A stretch of 47,748 bases of DNA from Actinomycetes bacterium (GCA_023442485.1 JAEZZG010000024.1:1-47748), one strand, 5' to 3'; counted from the stretch's first letter, positions 9,511 to 18,443 are shown. The notes: generated from the sequence alone by a model not told the origin. Program-made: numbers and translations.

Positions 9511-10326
9511 ATGCGCTTTTGTGATATCAGCCCAACGACTTACGCAATTTCAACTCAGAAAGAGATTATCAAGAGGCACCTCAAAGACGTGTGCTCTGGT
9601 GAGATGTTTGCGAAGACGAAACAAGAGGAGCCCTTGCCGCACTTCGTCTCGCACAAGAGCAACGTCATGATTAAGACCGGCAAAGGCGTCGATCCTGTGC
9701 TGCAGCAGAACAAGGTCGTGAACCTCAACATCGCAAGCAAGGCCATCAACGGGATCGTGATTCGGCCAGGAGAGACCTTCTCGTTTTGTAAGTTAGCTGG
9801 AAAGGCCTCAGAGAAACGAGGATACAAGGCTGGCAGGGTGATTCGGCATGGGCGGATAGTTTCCGATGTTGGTGGCGGGCTGTGCAATCTCGCGAATACG
9901 ATTCACCTACTCGTGTTGGATAGCCCGCTCACGGTGACCGAAGCGCACATGCACTCTGATGCACTCGCCCCCGATCACGGGCATCGAGTCCCGCTCAGCG
10001 CGGGGACCTCGGTCAGCTACAACTACGTTGACTTTCGGTTCAAGAACGAGACCGACCAGAGTTTTCAGTTGAATATGTGGTGCGACGACGAGTGCCTTCA
10101 CGGGGAGCTGAGAAGCGAGAGACCGATCGAATATCGCTACGAGATCACCGAGGATGACCATCACTTCCGCCGGGAAGGCGAAAAATTCTATCGGGTGAGC
10201 AAGATTTTCCGCGACGTCATCGATCGGCAGACAGGTGAGCTGGTTCGTCGCGAACTCGTCTGGGATAACCATTCCGAAGTGCTGTTCGACTACTCCGAGA
10301 TTCCCGCCGATCAGATTCGCGAGTAG
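9511..10326 (+). CDS. VanW family protein
   Basis: A 271-residue protein matching the VanW family: the block GIVIRPGETFSFCKLAGK, the motif DVGGGLCNLANTIHLLVL and the later HSDALAPDHGHRVPL are the recognisable pieces. VanW is encoded in VanB-type vancomycin resistance clusters but its biochemical role is unknown, and most chromosomal relatives have no link to resistance; no vanH, vanA/B-type ligase or vanX lies in this window. There is no signal peptide or membrane segment. I place the start at ATG 9511, five bases after GGGAG; an ATG at 9496 lies upstream of that site. It is convergent with murJ, 26 bases apart. GCCAC and GTGGC at 10326-10345 could form a weak hairpin between them. Confidence 0.87.
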   Translation: MRFCDISPTTYAISTQKEIIKRHLKDVCSGEMFAKTKQEEPLPHFVSHKSNVMIKTGKGVDPVLQQNKVVNLNIASKAINGIVIRPGETFSFCKLAGKASEKRGYKAGRVIRHGRIVSDVGGGLCNLANTIHLLVLDSPLTVTEAHMHSDALAPDHGHRVPLSAGTSVSYNYVDFRFKNETDQSFQLNMWCDDECLHGELRSERPIEYRYEITEDDHHFRREGEKFYRVSKIFRDVIDRQTGELVRRELVWDNHSEVLFDYSEIPADQIRE

Positions 10327-10352
10327 CCACACCGTCCGTCGTGGCCTGGCAG

Positions 10353-12035
10353 TCAGCGCCGACGCAACCGGGAGAGTTTCTTCATCACTGGTCGCAGCAG
10401 GGAATCCAGCTCGGCGATCTTGAAGAATCGACAGAATGCGTAGAACAACCCGACGAAGGCCAGCCCGCCTAGGCAACACGCCAGCGCGTTCCCGATCCAG
10501 CCGTGGATGAGTTTGGACAGGTAGGCGCCGATAAAGTGAGAGACCAGCATGGCCGGGATACAGGCCAGGCTCAATCTCACCCACAGCCGGATCGTCGCGG
10601 CGAGCCCCACACCGTTGAGCTGTAGGTGACTGACCACCATGAAGACGATCCCAGCCAGGGCGTTTCCGATGGTTTGGCCAGCCGCGATCGTCACCACCGC
10701 ATAGCGGTCAGGCACCATCCACAACGCCACGAAACCGCTGATGATCTGCATCCCGGTCACGATCAACTGATAGGAGAAGTAGGCCTTCCCGGCTTCGGCT
10801 GCGAAACAGTAACGCTGCTGCAAGGTGGTGATCCCGAACCACAAGGTCCCAGACATCATCACCGACAACACCACGGCGGTGTTGTGGACTTCCAGATCAG
10901 ATAGGCCGACGAAGATCGTCCTGACGATCGGCTCAGCCAAAGCAATCACCACCGCCGATGCCGGGATGATGCCGACGGACGAAATCTGCATCCCCTTGAT
11001 CAGCAGGGACCTCACCTCGCGAAGCCGAGTCCCCTGCCAGGCCCTCGATAAGGACGGAAACAGAGCCGTCAGGATCGACACCGTGATCAAAGAGTGCGGC
11101 AGCATGAAGATCAAGAAGGCGTTTTGACTTGTCGCAACGGAGGCAATCGTCTCTTGATTGGACCTATCCCGGACGTAGTTGAGCACCCAGGAGGTGAACA
11201 AACCACCGGCCTGGGACACCACCAAGGACACCAGCGTGTAGGCCGTCATGCGCGAGATCGAACGCATCCCGGATAGCCCCCAGCGCACCCGGTAGCGGAA
11301 TCCGGACGCCCGCAACGGCGGGATCAGGGCGATGCCTTGGACAACGATGCCGAGGGTGGAGCTACCAGCCAAGACGGCGACCATCGCTGGCGTCCAGAGG
11401 CTCGGATCGGTCTGTTTTGACCACAGAATCAAGAACACGGCCTGACCGACGATCTGGACGACATTGGCGAGAGCGGGGGTCCACATGAAGGCGGCGAACC
11501 GGCCCCTCGCGTTGAGGACATTACCGAGGACCGCGTAGAGACCGTAGAAGGCGATCTGCGGCATACACACATAGGCGAACAGGATCGACAGGTGCACCGC
11601 AGAGCCGGACAGGCCAGACAGAGCCCTCACCAGCACCGGAGACAGGGCCGTCGTCAGCACCGTGACGACGATGATCACGGCGAATGCCGCAGTCAGAAGC
11701 CGGTTGATGAAATCCTCACCGCGACTGCCTTCCTTCATCGCCTTGGTGATCTGCGGGATCAGCACGGCGTTGAGGACGCCGGCGGACAGCAAGATGAAGA
11801 AGAAGTTCGGCAGCGTATTGGCATAGGTGAAGGCGTCAGCGGCGAGGGACTGCGCAACGACCGCAGACAGCATCGACGTGCGAACCAAGCCGAGGATTCG
11901 CGACACCAAGGTACCTGTGGCCATCGAGATACTGGCTCTGCCTAGATTGGTCGATGACTCCTGGCGGGGGGAATCGGACCGGGAATTCTCCACCTGACCG
12001 ATGCCCCGTCTGGGACGAACTTCCGACACCGACAC
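10353..12035 (-). CDS. murJ: Lipid II flippase MurJ (MviN family)
   Basis: A 560-residue membrane protein with about 14 hydrophobic segments, preceded by some 35 hydrophilic residues. The conserved start of the MviN fold is clear: GTLVSRILGLVRTSML, DAFTYANTLPNFFFILLSAG and AVLIPQ. MurJ moves the peptidoglycan precursor lipid II across the cytoplasmic membrane. No kinase-like C-terminal domain such as the one on mycobacterial MviN is present; the protein ends in a basic tail (KKLSRLRRR). It follows lysC by 81 bases on the same strand. The GTG at 12035 and another at 12029 are both possible starts behind GATAAGGG. Confidence 0.9.
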   Translation of the reverse strand: MSVSEVRPRRGIGQVENSRSDSPRQESSTNLGRASISMATGTLVSRILGLVRTSMLSAVVAQSLAADAFTYANTLPNFFFILLSAGVLNAVLIPQITKAMKEGSRGEDFINRLLTAAFAVIIVVTVLTTALSPVLVRALSGLSGSAVHLSILFAYVCMPQIAFYGLYAVLGNVLNARGRFAAFMWTPALANVVQIVGQAVFLILWSKQTDPSLWTPAMVAVLAGSSTLGIVVQGIALIPPLRASGFRYRVRWGLSGMRSISRMTAYTLVSLVVSQAGGLFTSWVLNYVRDRSNQETIASVATSQNAFLIFMLPHSLITVSILTALFPSLSRAWQGTRLREVRSLLIKGMQISSVGIIPASAVVIALAEPIVRTIFVGLSDLEVHNTAVVLSVMMSGTLWFGITTLQQRYCFAAEAGKAYFSYQLIVTGMQIISGFVALWMVPDRYAVVTIAAGQTIGNALAGIVFMVVSHLQLNGVGLAATIRLWVRLSLACIPAMLVSHFIGAYLSKLIHGWIGNALACCLGGLAFVGLFYAFCRFFKIAELDSLLRPVMKKLSRLRRR

Positions 12036-12116
12036 CCCTTATCGTCTGCGCTGCGCGATCTCTACGATCTTATGTCCAGCCCAAAACGAACGTCGAACCA
12101 ACACCCGGGCGGCTAC

Positions 12117-12635
12117 CTACCTACCTGTGCCGGCGTAGACGATGGCCTCACCCTCGCGGTCTAGGCCGAATGCCGTGTGTGCTGCACGGACGGCGGCGTC
12201 CACATCGTCAGAATGGACCACGACGGAGATGCGAATCTCAGAGGTGGAGATCATCGAGATATTAATTCCTTGCTTAGCCAACGCCTCGAAGAAGGTCGCG
12301 GTGACGCCGGGGTGGGAGCGCATACCCACGCCGACCACCGAGACTTTGCCGATTTGGTCGTCGTAGCGCAGGTCCGAAAAGCCGATCTCGTCACGGACGG
12401 CTTCTAGCGCGGCGATGCCCTTGGCCCCTTCAGACATCGGCAGGGTGAATGAAATGTCCGTGCGCCCGGTGCCCACCTCGGAGACATTCTGGACGATGAC
12501 GTCAATGTTGATGTCAGCCTTAGCGATCACGTCGAAGATGCGCGCGGCGCGCCCAGGTTGGTCGGGGACGTCAACGATAGTGATCTTGGCTTCACCACGG
12601 TCTTGAACCACCCCAGAAATGATGGCCTCTTCCAT
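12117..12635 (-). CDS. lysC: Aspartate kinase beta subunit from an internal in-frame start
   Basis: Inside lysC, at codon 253, an ATG (12635) is preceded by AAGGAG at 12644-12649 with eight bases between. The 172-residue product starting MEEAIISGVVQ would hold both ACT domains only. This matches the arrangement known from Corynebacterium and Bacillus lysC, where alpha and beta chains are made from overlapping frames and assemble into an alpha2beta2 enzyme. The site and start are seen; production of the small chain is inferred. Confidence 0.6.
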   Translation of the reverse strand: MEEAIISGVVQDRGEAKITIVDVPDQPGRAARIFDVIAKADINIDVIVQNVSEVGTGRTDISFTLPMSEGAKGIAALEAVRDEIGFSDLRYDDQIGKVSVVGVGMRSHPGVTATFFEALAKQGINISMISTSEIRISVVVHSDDVDAAVRAAHTAFGLDREGEAIVYAGTGR

Positions 12636-13391
12636 CGCTGATTCTCCTTTGCGGTTTTTATTGTCGCGCACCCAGGTGCCTTCATGATTGGAGAAGGACG
12701 AGCGCACATGGATCGGAATATTCTCTTTGCGGGCGTATTCAACACAGCGCAGATGCAAAATCTTCGCCCCGCAGGCAGCCATCTCCAACATCTCCTCGTA
12801 GGAGATCTCATTGATCTTGTGGGCGCCAGGCACGATGCGCGGGTCAGCGGTGAACACTCCGTCAACGTCGGAATAGATCTCGACGTGATCGGCCCCGACG
12901 GCAGCGGCGAGAGCCACCGCAGTGGTGTCGGAGGCGCCACGCCCCAAGGTGGTGACGTCCTTCGTCGTCTGAGATACGCCTTGGAATCCGGCAACGATGA
13001 CGATGTCGCCGTCCTCGAGAGACTTCTCCACCCGACCCGGGGTGATGTCGATGATGCGTGCGTTGCCGTGCTGAGAGGTGGTGATCACTCCGGCCTGGGA
13101 GCCAGTGTAGGAGCGGGCCTCGACACCAAGATCGGACAGGGCCATCGCCAACAGAGCCGCAGACTGGCGTTCCCCCGTGGTGAGCAGCATGTCTAGTTCA
13201 CGCGGGGCAGGTCGCGGAGAAACCTGCAAGGCAAGGTCCATCAGGTCGTCGGTAGTGTCGCCCATAGCGGAGATCACCACAACGACGTCGTTTCCGCGTT
13301 GTTTGGTCGCTAGGATGCGTCGGGCTACGCGCTTGATGGAATCTGCGTCCGCGACGCTTGATCCGCCAAACTTCTGTACCACTCGTCCCAT
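12117..13391 (-). CDS. lysC: Aspartate kinase
   Basis: Phosphorylates aspartate, the first step to lysine, threonine, methionine and diaminopimelate for peptidoglycan. KFGGSSVAD (residues 7-15) is the nucleotide-binding start of the amino-acid kinase domain, LLTTGERQSAALL and TLGRGASDTTAVALAA follow, and two ACT domains lie from about residue 265 onward (KITIVDVPDQPG and VSVVGVGMRSHPGV). At 424 residues it is the usual class found in corynebacteria and Bacillus, where lysine plus threonine regulate through the ACT domains. GAGGTG eight bases before ATG is the ribosome site. asd, the usual partner gene, is not adjacent. Confidence 0.96.
   Translation of the reverse strand: MGRVVQKFGGSSVADADSIKRVARRILATKQRGNDVVVVISAMGDTTDDLMDLALQVSPRPAPRELDMLLTTGERQSAALLAMALSDLGVEARSYTGSQAGVITTSQHGNARIIDITPGRVEKSLEDGDIVIVAGFQGVSQTTKDVTTLGRGASDTTAVALAAAVGADHVEIYSDVDGVFTADPRIVPGAHKINEISYEEMLEMAACGAKILHLRCVEYARKENIPIHVRSSFSNHEGTWVRDNKNRKGESAMEEAIISGVVQDRGEAKITIVDVPDQPGRAARIFDVIAKADINIDVIVQNVSEVGTGRTDISFTLPMSEGAKGIAALEAVRDEIGFSDLRYDDQIGKVSVVGVGMRSHPGVTATFFEALAKQGINISMISTSEIRISVVVHSDDVDAAVRAAHTAFGLDREGEAIVYAGTGR
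12644..12649 (-). promoter_or_regulatory. Internal ribosome binding site within lysC
   Basis: AAGGAG on the reverse strand, eight bases before the internal ATG at 12635. It is as strong as any ribosome site in the window, which argues against chance in a coding region. Confidence 0.6.
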
Positions 13392-13629
13392 CGGGACATC
13401 ACCTCGTTAGAGTACCGTCGATTGCCGATGCAGGCTTTGCGCCCACGCAGGTAACGCTACTCGGTTTGGGGTATTGACGAAACCGTGTCCATTTCGTCAC
13501 GGCTACTGACGATAGATATCCAGCCCGTGTCTCTGACGACGGCGACTCCCCCGCTGGTCAGAGACGGCCGCTGCGTCTGCACCCGCTGGCGAAAACCCGG
13601 CGTCACCGCAAGACCTGGACGCGGGCCCC

Positions 13630-13929
13630 TTAGGCGAGTAGGTCGTAGAACTCGGGGTGGAGAGAAACCCAGCGATTCACCGCCGGGTCGCAAGGGCGGA
13701 TCATGGTGTCGTCCTCTCGCTCCAAGATAGCCATCACCGCACCGATCACGGCGTCTCGCGTCTCGGCATCGTCAAATCCGTCGTTGAGCTCGAGTTTTTG
13801 CAGTTCAACCACCGAGTTAGCCAGCGAATAATGGAGCTGACCGGCGTGGATACCTTGAATGAAAACTGTGAACTGCTGATCCCGGTCATCAATTTGGATG
13901 CGGACCTGACTCGGATCGATCTCTGACAT
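13630..13929 (-). CDS. Small GNAT-like (YjdJ-type) acetyltransferase domain protein
   Basis: A 99-residue single-domain protein. The strand pattern FTVFIQGIHAGQLHYSLAN and the C-terminal segment IRPCDPAVNRWVSLHPEF resemble the compact YjdJ-type N-acetyltransferases, which end in a similar Cys-Pro and His-Pro-Glu pattern. The middle acetyl-CoA loop (normally EGRGLG) is not well conserved: the corresponding stretch here reads LELNDGFDDAETRDAVIG, so catalytic activity is uncertain. It stands alone between lysC and the DUF1707 gene; the spacers on both sides (13392-13629 and 13930-14226) contain nothing I can name. Confidence 0.55.
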   Translation of the reverse strand: MSEIDPSQVRIQIDDRDQQFTVFIQGIHAGQLHYSLANSVVELQKLELNDGFDDAETRDAVIGAVMAILEREDDTMIRPCDPAVNRWVSLHPEFYDLLA

Positions 13930-14226
13930 GGCGTCCTCTCGGCGATGACGAACTAACCACTACAACGACGATTGCGGCTACAGCGTGAGACAACCTGTGC
14001 TAGAGCCTTGATGTCAACCACTGTGCGGGATTGACGGACTCAAGCCTAGATCCGCGATCAAGGATGTAACGACGGATTGCGGCGGAAACCGAAGAATCAA
14101 TCAAAACGTTATGTCGTCTCGAAATCTGAACGACGCGGCAGCCAGGAACTACCAGAATGTGTAAGCGGCACCAACCGATCGCTGATTAGTCCGGCAGCAA
14201 AGCCGAGGACTAACCAAGGGCGCCCG

Positions 14227-14754
14227 TTATTTCTTCATGAAGAAGTAGACGAGGAAGCCAATCATGAGCAATGGGGCGAAGAAATGCAGGGTCTGCAGGA
14301 CGGCACTCAACACGGCGAGAGCACCGAAAACCATGAGCATCGTCCACCACCAGGGCCTCTGGTTGACGGGGAAGTTGAATCCCTTGTGCTCCATGCCTTT
14401 GGAGTACCGGTACTTATTGCTGCCCTCATTCGAGGTGAAACCTCGACCCGTCCCGGACCACCCCGACGGTGATCCGGGGAACCCAAACGAAGCCCTGGAC
14501 TGATATAGGTTCCGGTAACCGGGGAACGGCGGCGGGGTGAAGTTCTGCGACTGGAAACATGACGGGTAGGGTGCGGGCAGGTCCCTAAAGAGTTTCTGCA
14601 GGTCGATGATCGTCTTGGCCGCCATGACCGCGTCGATGCGCTCTTCGATTTCTTCGTAGGTCAAGCGCCCATTAGCAAAGTGATCTTGCAGGATCTTCAT
14701 GGCTTCATCCCGCTCGGCATCACCAATCCGCTGAAACTCCATACCTCCAAGCAT
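14227..14754 (-). CDS. DUF1707 (SHOCT-like) membrane protein
   Basis: The N-terminal domain RIGDAERDEAMKILQDHF followed by GRLTYEEIEERIDAVMAA is the DUF1707 domain, common in actinobacteria and of unknown function. A linker rich in Pro, Gly, Phe and Tyr follows, then WWWTMLMVFGALAVL and FFAPLLMIGFLVYFFM, which form one or two membrane spans at the C-terminus. I prefer ATG 14754 (MLGGMEF), eight bases after GAGGG; a frame extending to 14790 lacks such a site. It lies downstream of ileS on the same strand, 138 bases away. Confidence 0.8.
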   Translation of the reverse strand: MLGGMEFQRIGDAERDEAMKILQDHFANGRLTYEEIEERIDAVMAAKTIIDLQKLFRDLPAPYPSCFQSQNFTPPPFPGYRNLYQSRASFGFPGSPSGWSGTGRGFTSNEGSNKYRYSKGMEHKGFNFPVNQRPWWWTMLMVFGALAVLSAVLQTLHFFAPLLMIGFLVYFFMKK

Positions 14755-14892
14755 AGCGAACGCCCTCGACGCGGCGCTCAGCCACGTCAAGGGCGTTTCA
14801 CTTCAGCAAAGACACGGCAACCATTCGAGGTGCCATCCACTAGGTGAACTAGGTGTCGACCATCCGATCACTCGATAACCGGGTCCAACCCA

Positions 14893-17800
14893 CTAGAGGG
14901 CGATCTTGGCGACCTTGACCGACAGGGTGAGTTCCTTGTCGGTAAGCCACCCCGCACTCTCGGAGCCGGGCTCGACCTCGTCCACCTGCTTAGCCAAGAC
15001 CTCATCGGCAATCAGGTCTTGGTGGTGACGGATGGCCTCTGCCATGTCGCCTTCGGCAAACCACGACAAGCTGATCCGGTCGGAGACGTCCAGGCCGGCC
15101 TTCTTGCGGCAGTCTTGAATCATGTGGATCGCCTCGCGGGCCAGACCGGCCTTGACTAGCTCATCGGTCATGGTCAGGTCCAAGGCGACAGTCTCAGATT
15201 GTTCATTGGCGATCGTCCATCCCTCGCGCGGATGTTCGGTGATCAGTACATCATCGCTGGTCAGCTCGACCTCGCCGATCTCATCCGGCCCGGCGATGAC
15301 GGCCTTGCCGTCACGGTGGAGGGCTTCTGCCAGGGCAGCGGCGTCGGCACCGGCAACCAGTTGAGCCACCTGCGGGGTCTGCTTTCCGTAACGCTTGCCT
15401 AAGGCACGGAAGTTGGCCTTGGCGGTGTACTCGATCAAGTCACCGGCATTGGCGAAGGACTCGACGGATTCGACGTTCAGCTCAGCGGCGATCTCGGCAA
15501 TCAGTTCCTGGTTGAGCTGGGCAAATGCCAAGGAAGGCACCAGGGCTCTAGCCAGGGGCTGGCGGGTCTTTACCTGGGCGGCGGCACGGGCGGCCCGCCC
15601 CAGTTCCACCAGGCGGCGAGTGGTAGACATGGCTTGACGTAGTTGGGGATCAACCGCGTCAGCGTCGACACTCGGCCACGACGACAAATGCACCGACGAC
15701 ACGGCGTCCGGGTCGGCTGCGACGAACAAATCCTGCCAGATCCGCTCCGAGATGAACGGGGCTAGCGGGGCGATCAACCGGACCAAGGAGTGCAGGGTCT
15801 CGTGGAGGGTCCACAGCGCGTCCTGATCTCCGTTCCAGAAACGACGGCGGGAACGACGGACATACCAGTTCGACAAGTCATCGATGAAGGCCTGCAGCGC
15901 CGATCCGGCCCTTTGGGTGTCGAAGTTATCCAGGGCGGCGGTGACTTCGTCAATCAAGGACGCGGTCTCGGCGGCCAGCCAGCGGTCCAGGATGTGCCGA
16001 TCCGCAAGGGCCGGGGCCTGACCCACCGGGGCCCAGTGATTAGCGCGGGCATAGAGGGCTTGGAAGGCCACCGTGTTCCACAGGGTGAGCATCACCTTGC
16101 GCACTGTCTCTTGGATCGCGGTATCGCCGACGCGACGAGCTGACCACGGCGAACCCGAAGCCGCCATGAACCAACGCAGCGAGTCTGCGCCATGCTTATC
16201 CATCAGGGGGATCGGCAGCAAGATATTGCCTAGGTGCTTCGACATCTTGCGTCCGTCCTCGGCCAAAATCAGGCCAAGACACACGACGTTGCGGTACGGG
16301 GATTGATCAAAGACGAGGGTGCCAACCGCCATCAACGTGTAGAACCAGCCACGGGTTTGGTCGATGGCCTCACAGATGAAGTCGGCGGGGTAGGACTTCT
16401 CGAATTTTTCCGTCGACCCTTCCACATAGGGGTAGCCCCATTGCGCGAATGGCATCGAACCCGAGTCAGCCCAGGCGTCAATCACCTCAGGGACCCGGCG
16501 GTAGGTGCCGTCGTGACCGTCGATGGTGAAGGTGATGTCATCGACATAGGGGCGGTGTGGATCGACATCGGTGAGATCGCGGCCGACGTATTCGCTGAGT
16601 TCACGCAGCGAGCCGACACACACCATCTTGGACGGATCGACATCGTTGCGCCAGATCGGCAACGGCGTCCCCCAGTAGCGGGTACGCGACAGGTCCCAGT
16701 CAATGTTGTTCTTCAACCAGTCGCCGTAGCGTCCGTGCTTGATGTTGTCCGGATGCCAGTTGGTGTTTTCGTTCTCTTCAAGCAGACGATCCTTGACCTG
16801 GGTGGTGCGGATGTACCAGGACTTTTGGGCGTAGTACATCAGTTCGGTGTGGCAGCGCCAGCAGTGCGGGTAATCGTGGACGATCTCCTTGCTGGCATAG
16901 AGCAGACCGCGCTGATCCAGGTCTGCGATCAGCATCGGATCAGCGGTGGTGAAGAACACACCACCGACCTGGTCAACATCGTCCTGGAAAGCACCGTTGG
17001 CAGCGATCGGGTTGACGATGGGCAGCCCGTAGGCGCGGCAGGAAATCAAGTCGTCGGCGCCGAAGGCGGGAGCCTCGTGAACCAGGCCAGTGCCGTCACC
17101 CGTGGTGACATAGTCGGCGAGAATGACGTAGTTGGTTTTCACTCCCGACGGTGCGGGCTCGACGTCGTCAGGGAAGTCGATCAGTTCAAAGGGACGGCGA
17201 TAGGCCCAGTATTCAAGGTCCTTGCCGGTGAAGGTTTCGACGATCTGCCAGCCCTCACCCAGAACCGACTCGAAGAGGGGCTCGGCAACGACGAGGATTT
17301 CCTCACCGTTACTGGCGGCGACATAGGTCACATCGGGGTGAACCGCAACGGCGGTATTCGACACCAGGGTCCACGGGGTCGTCGTCCAGATCAGGAGCGA
17401 GACTTTCGAGGCGGCGGCCTGGTCGGCGTAGTTGCCGGTGGTCAGCGGACCGGTCAGCAGCGGCATCCGGACGAATACCGTCGTCACCGGAACTGACTCG
17501 TAGCCTTGGGATAATTCGTGGTCCGACAAGGTGGTTCCGCAGCGCGGGCAATAGGGAGCGACCTTGAAATCTTCGACGAGAAGGCCCTTGTCGTAGATGG
17601 TTTTCAGCCCCCACCAGACGGATTCAACATAGGCCGGGTCCATAGTCCAGTAGGCCTCGTCCATGTTGACCCAGTACCCCATTCGACGGGTGAGTTTCTT
17701 GAACTCATCAACGTGACGGGAGACGGATTCGCGACACTTGGCGTTGAAAGCCTCGACACCATACTCCTCGATGTCGTTCTTGCCGTTGAAACCAAGCTCT

Positions 17801-18126
17801 TTTTCGACAGCAAGCTCGACGGGCAGGCCGTGGCAGTCCCAACCGGCCTTGCGTTCGACGTGGTAGCCCTGCATCGTCTTGAAGCGCGGGAAGACGTCTT
17901 TGAAGACGCGAGCTTCGACGTGGTGGGTGCCGGGCTGGCCGTTAGCGGTCGGCGGGCCTTCGTAGAAGGTCCAGGGTTTTCCGGTTGCCGTCTGGGACAG
18001 GCTCTTGGCAAAAATGTCTTCGGATTCCCAGAAGTCGATGATTTCGCGCTCCATCGCGGGCAGGTCGATCTGCGCGGGGACGGGGCGGTAGGAGTTGTTC
18101 GGCTGGTTGGAAGTCGCTGTGGTCAT
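14893..18126 (-). CDS. ileS: Isoleucyl-tRNA synthetase
   Basis: Attaches isoleucine to tRNA-Ile in the cytoplasm. At 1,077 residues it is the long form seen in actinobacteria. The class I signature HIGH appears as HHVE in GQPGTHHVEARVF (residues 63-75) and KMSKS as GRKMSKHLGN (about residue 625). GWDCHGLPVELAVE and the editing-domain stretch LIWTTTPWTLVSNTAVAV are also clear. The long ileS type is often resistant to mupirocin, but the sequence alone does not prove this. Translation starts at ATG 18126 behind AGAGGA. A T-box leader of about 280 bases precedes it. Confidence 0.97.
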   Translation of the reverse strand: MTTATSNQPNNSYRPVPAQIDLPAMEREIIDFWESEDIFAKSLSQTATGKPWTFYEGPPTANGQPGTHHVEARVFKDVFPRFKTMQGYHVERKAGWDCHGLPVELAVEKELGFNGKNDIEEYGVEAFNAKCRESVSRHVDEFKKLTRRMGYWVNMDEAYWTMDPAYVESVWWGLKTIYDKGLLVEDFKVAPYCPRCGTTLSDHELSQGYESVPVTTVFVRMPLLTGPLTTGNYADQAAASKVSLLIWTTTPWTLVSNTAVAVHPDVTYVAASNGEEILVVAEPLFESVLGEGWQIVETFTGKDLEYWAYRRPFELIDFPDDVEPAPSGVKTNYVILADYVTTGDGTGLVHEAPAFGADDLISCRAYGLPIVNPIAANGAFQDDVDQVGGVFFTTADPMLIADLDQRGLLYASKEIVHDYPHCWRCHTELMYYAQKSWYIRTTQVKDRLLEENENTNWHPDNIKHGRYGDWLKNNIDWDLSRTRYWGTPLPIWRNDVDPSKMVCVGSLRELSEYVGRDLTDVDPHRPYVDDITFTIDGHDGTYRRVPEVIDAWADSGSMPFAQWGYPYVEGSTEKFEKSYPADFICEAIDQTRGWFYTLMAVGTLVFDQSPYRNVVCLGLILAEDGRKMSKHLGNILLPIPLMDKHGADSLRWFMAASGSPWSARRVGDTAIQETVRKVMLTLWNTVAFQALYARANHWAPVGQAPALADRHILDRWLAAETASLIDEVTAALDNFDTQRAGSALQAFIDDLSNWYVRRSRRRFWNGDQDALWTLHETLHSLVRLIAPLAPFISERIWQDLFVAADPDAVSSVHLSSWPSVDADAVDPQLRQAMSTTRRLVELGRAARAAAQVKTRQPLARALVPSLAFAQLNQELIAEIAAELNVESVESFANAGDLIEYTAKANFRALGKRYGKQTPQVAQLVAGADAAALAEALHRDGKAVIAGPDEIGEVELTSDDVLITEHPREGWTIANEQSETVALDLTMTDELVKAGLAREAIHMIQDCRKKAGLDVSDRISLSWFAEGDMAEAIRHHQDLIADEVLAKQVDEVEPGSESAGWLTDKELTLSVKVAKIAL

Positions 18127-18409
18127 TGTGTCCTCTTCGTCGGTGCTACGGGTTTGACCCTCGCACGGATGAAACGTGTCGGGGCTCGCGAACGGTGTAG
18201 CGCTGTCGCAACGAAGGGACGGTTACGTCGTGAGGCGTACCCGCGGTACCACCCTTCTTGGGGTCTGGCGTCTGTTGAAGTTCGTGACTCAGACGAGGAG
18301 GAGACCCCCGCTTGATTGTGTTCTGCAGCCAGGTCTAGTGAGGACGACGGACGTCCCGTTCTTCTGGCAGCTCGTGGAGTGATAGCTCCGTCATCGCCGT
18401 GCAGAGACG
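18127..18409 (-). promoter_or_regulatory. Translational T-box riboswitch of ileS, ultrashort stem I type
   Basis: The reverse strand carries the T-box sequence AAGGGTGGTACCGCGG at 18241-18256, whose TGGT would pair with the ACCA end of uncharged tRNA. GAAGGG and CCCTTC (near 18208) could form the antisequestrator helix around it. Near the 5' end a tiny hairpin GGAG-CTATCA-CTCC (18376-18389) presents ATC, an isoleucine codon, as specifier at 18381-18383. Between them, GGGGTCT and AGACCCC enclose GTCTG/CAGAC, forming a further stem. TCCTCCTCGTC (18293-18303) is nearly complementary to GACGAAGAGGA, which includes the ileS ribosome site. No terminator U-run is present, so control is expected at translation start, as in other actinobacterial ileS leaders. 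Confidence 0.88.
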
Positions 18410-18415
18410 CCTGGA

Positions 18416-18443
18416 ATTGTAGGCAAGAGGAGACGGGAATCAA
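18416..18443 (-). promoter_or_regulatory. Promoter of the ileS T-box leader
   Basis: On the reverse strand TTGATT (18438-18443) and TACAAT (18416-18421) are separated by 16 bases, a good sigma-70-type promoter. Transcription would start around 18407-18410, shortly before the stem I hairpin, which fits the ultrashort T-box architecture. Confidence 0.6.

Noticed and set aside
9511..10326. VanW as evidence of a vancomycin resistance cluster
   Set aside because: No vanH, D-Ala-D-Lac ligase, vanX or VanRS regulator is present, and VanW-family proteins are common outside resistance clusters.
13392..13629. Lysine riboswitch before lysC
   Set aside because: I could not find the conserved lysine-aptamer pieces or a terminator; the spacer looks ordinary.
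16234..17496. A 420-codon open frame opposite ileS
   Set aside because: It is antisense to a certain gene, has no ribosome site and no recognisable motif. Long antisense frames are common in GC-rich coding DNA.
17518..18315. A 265-codon open frame across the ileS start and T-box leader
   Set aside because: It runs antisense through both the coding start and a structured RNA leader, so it is a by-product of composition.
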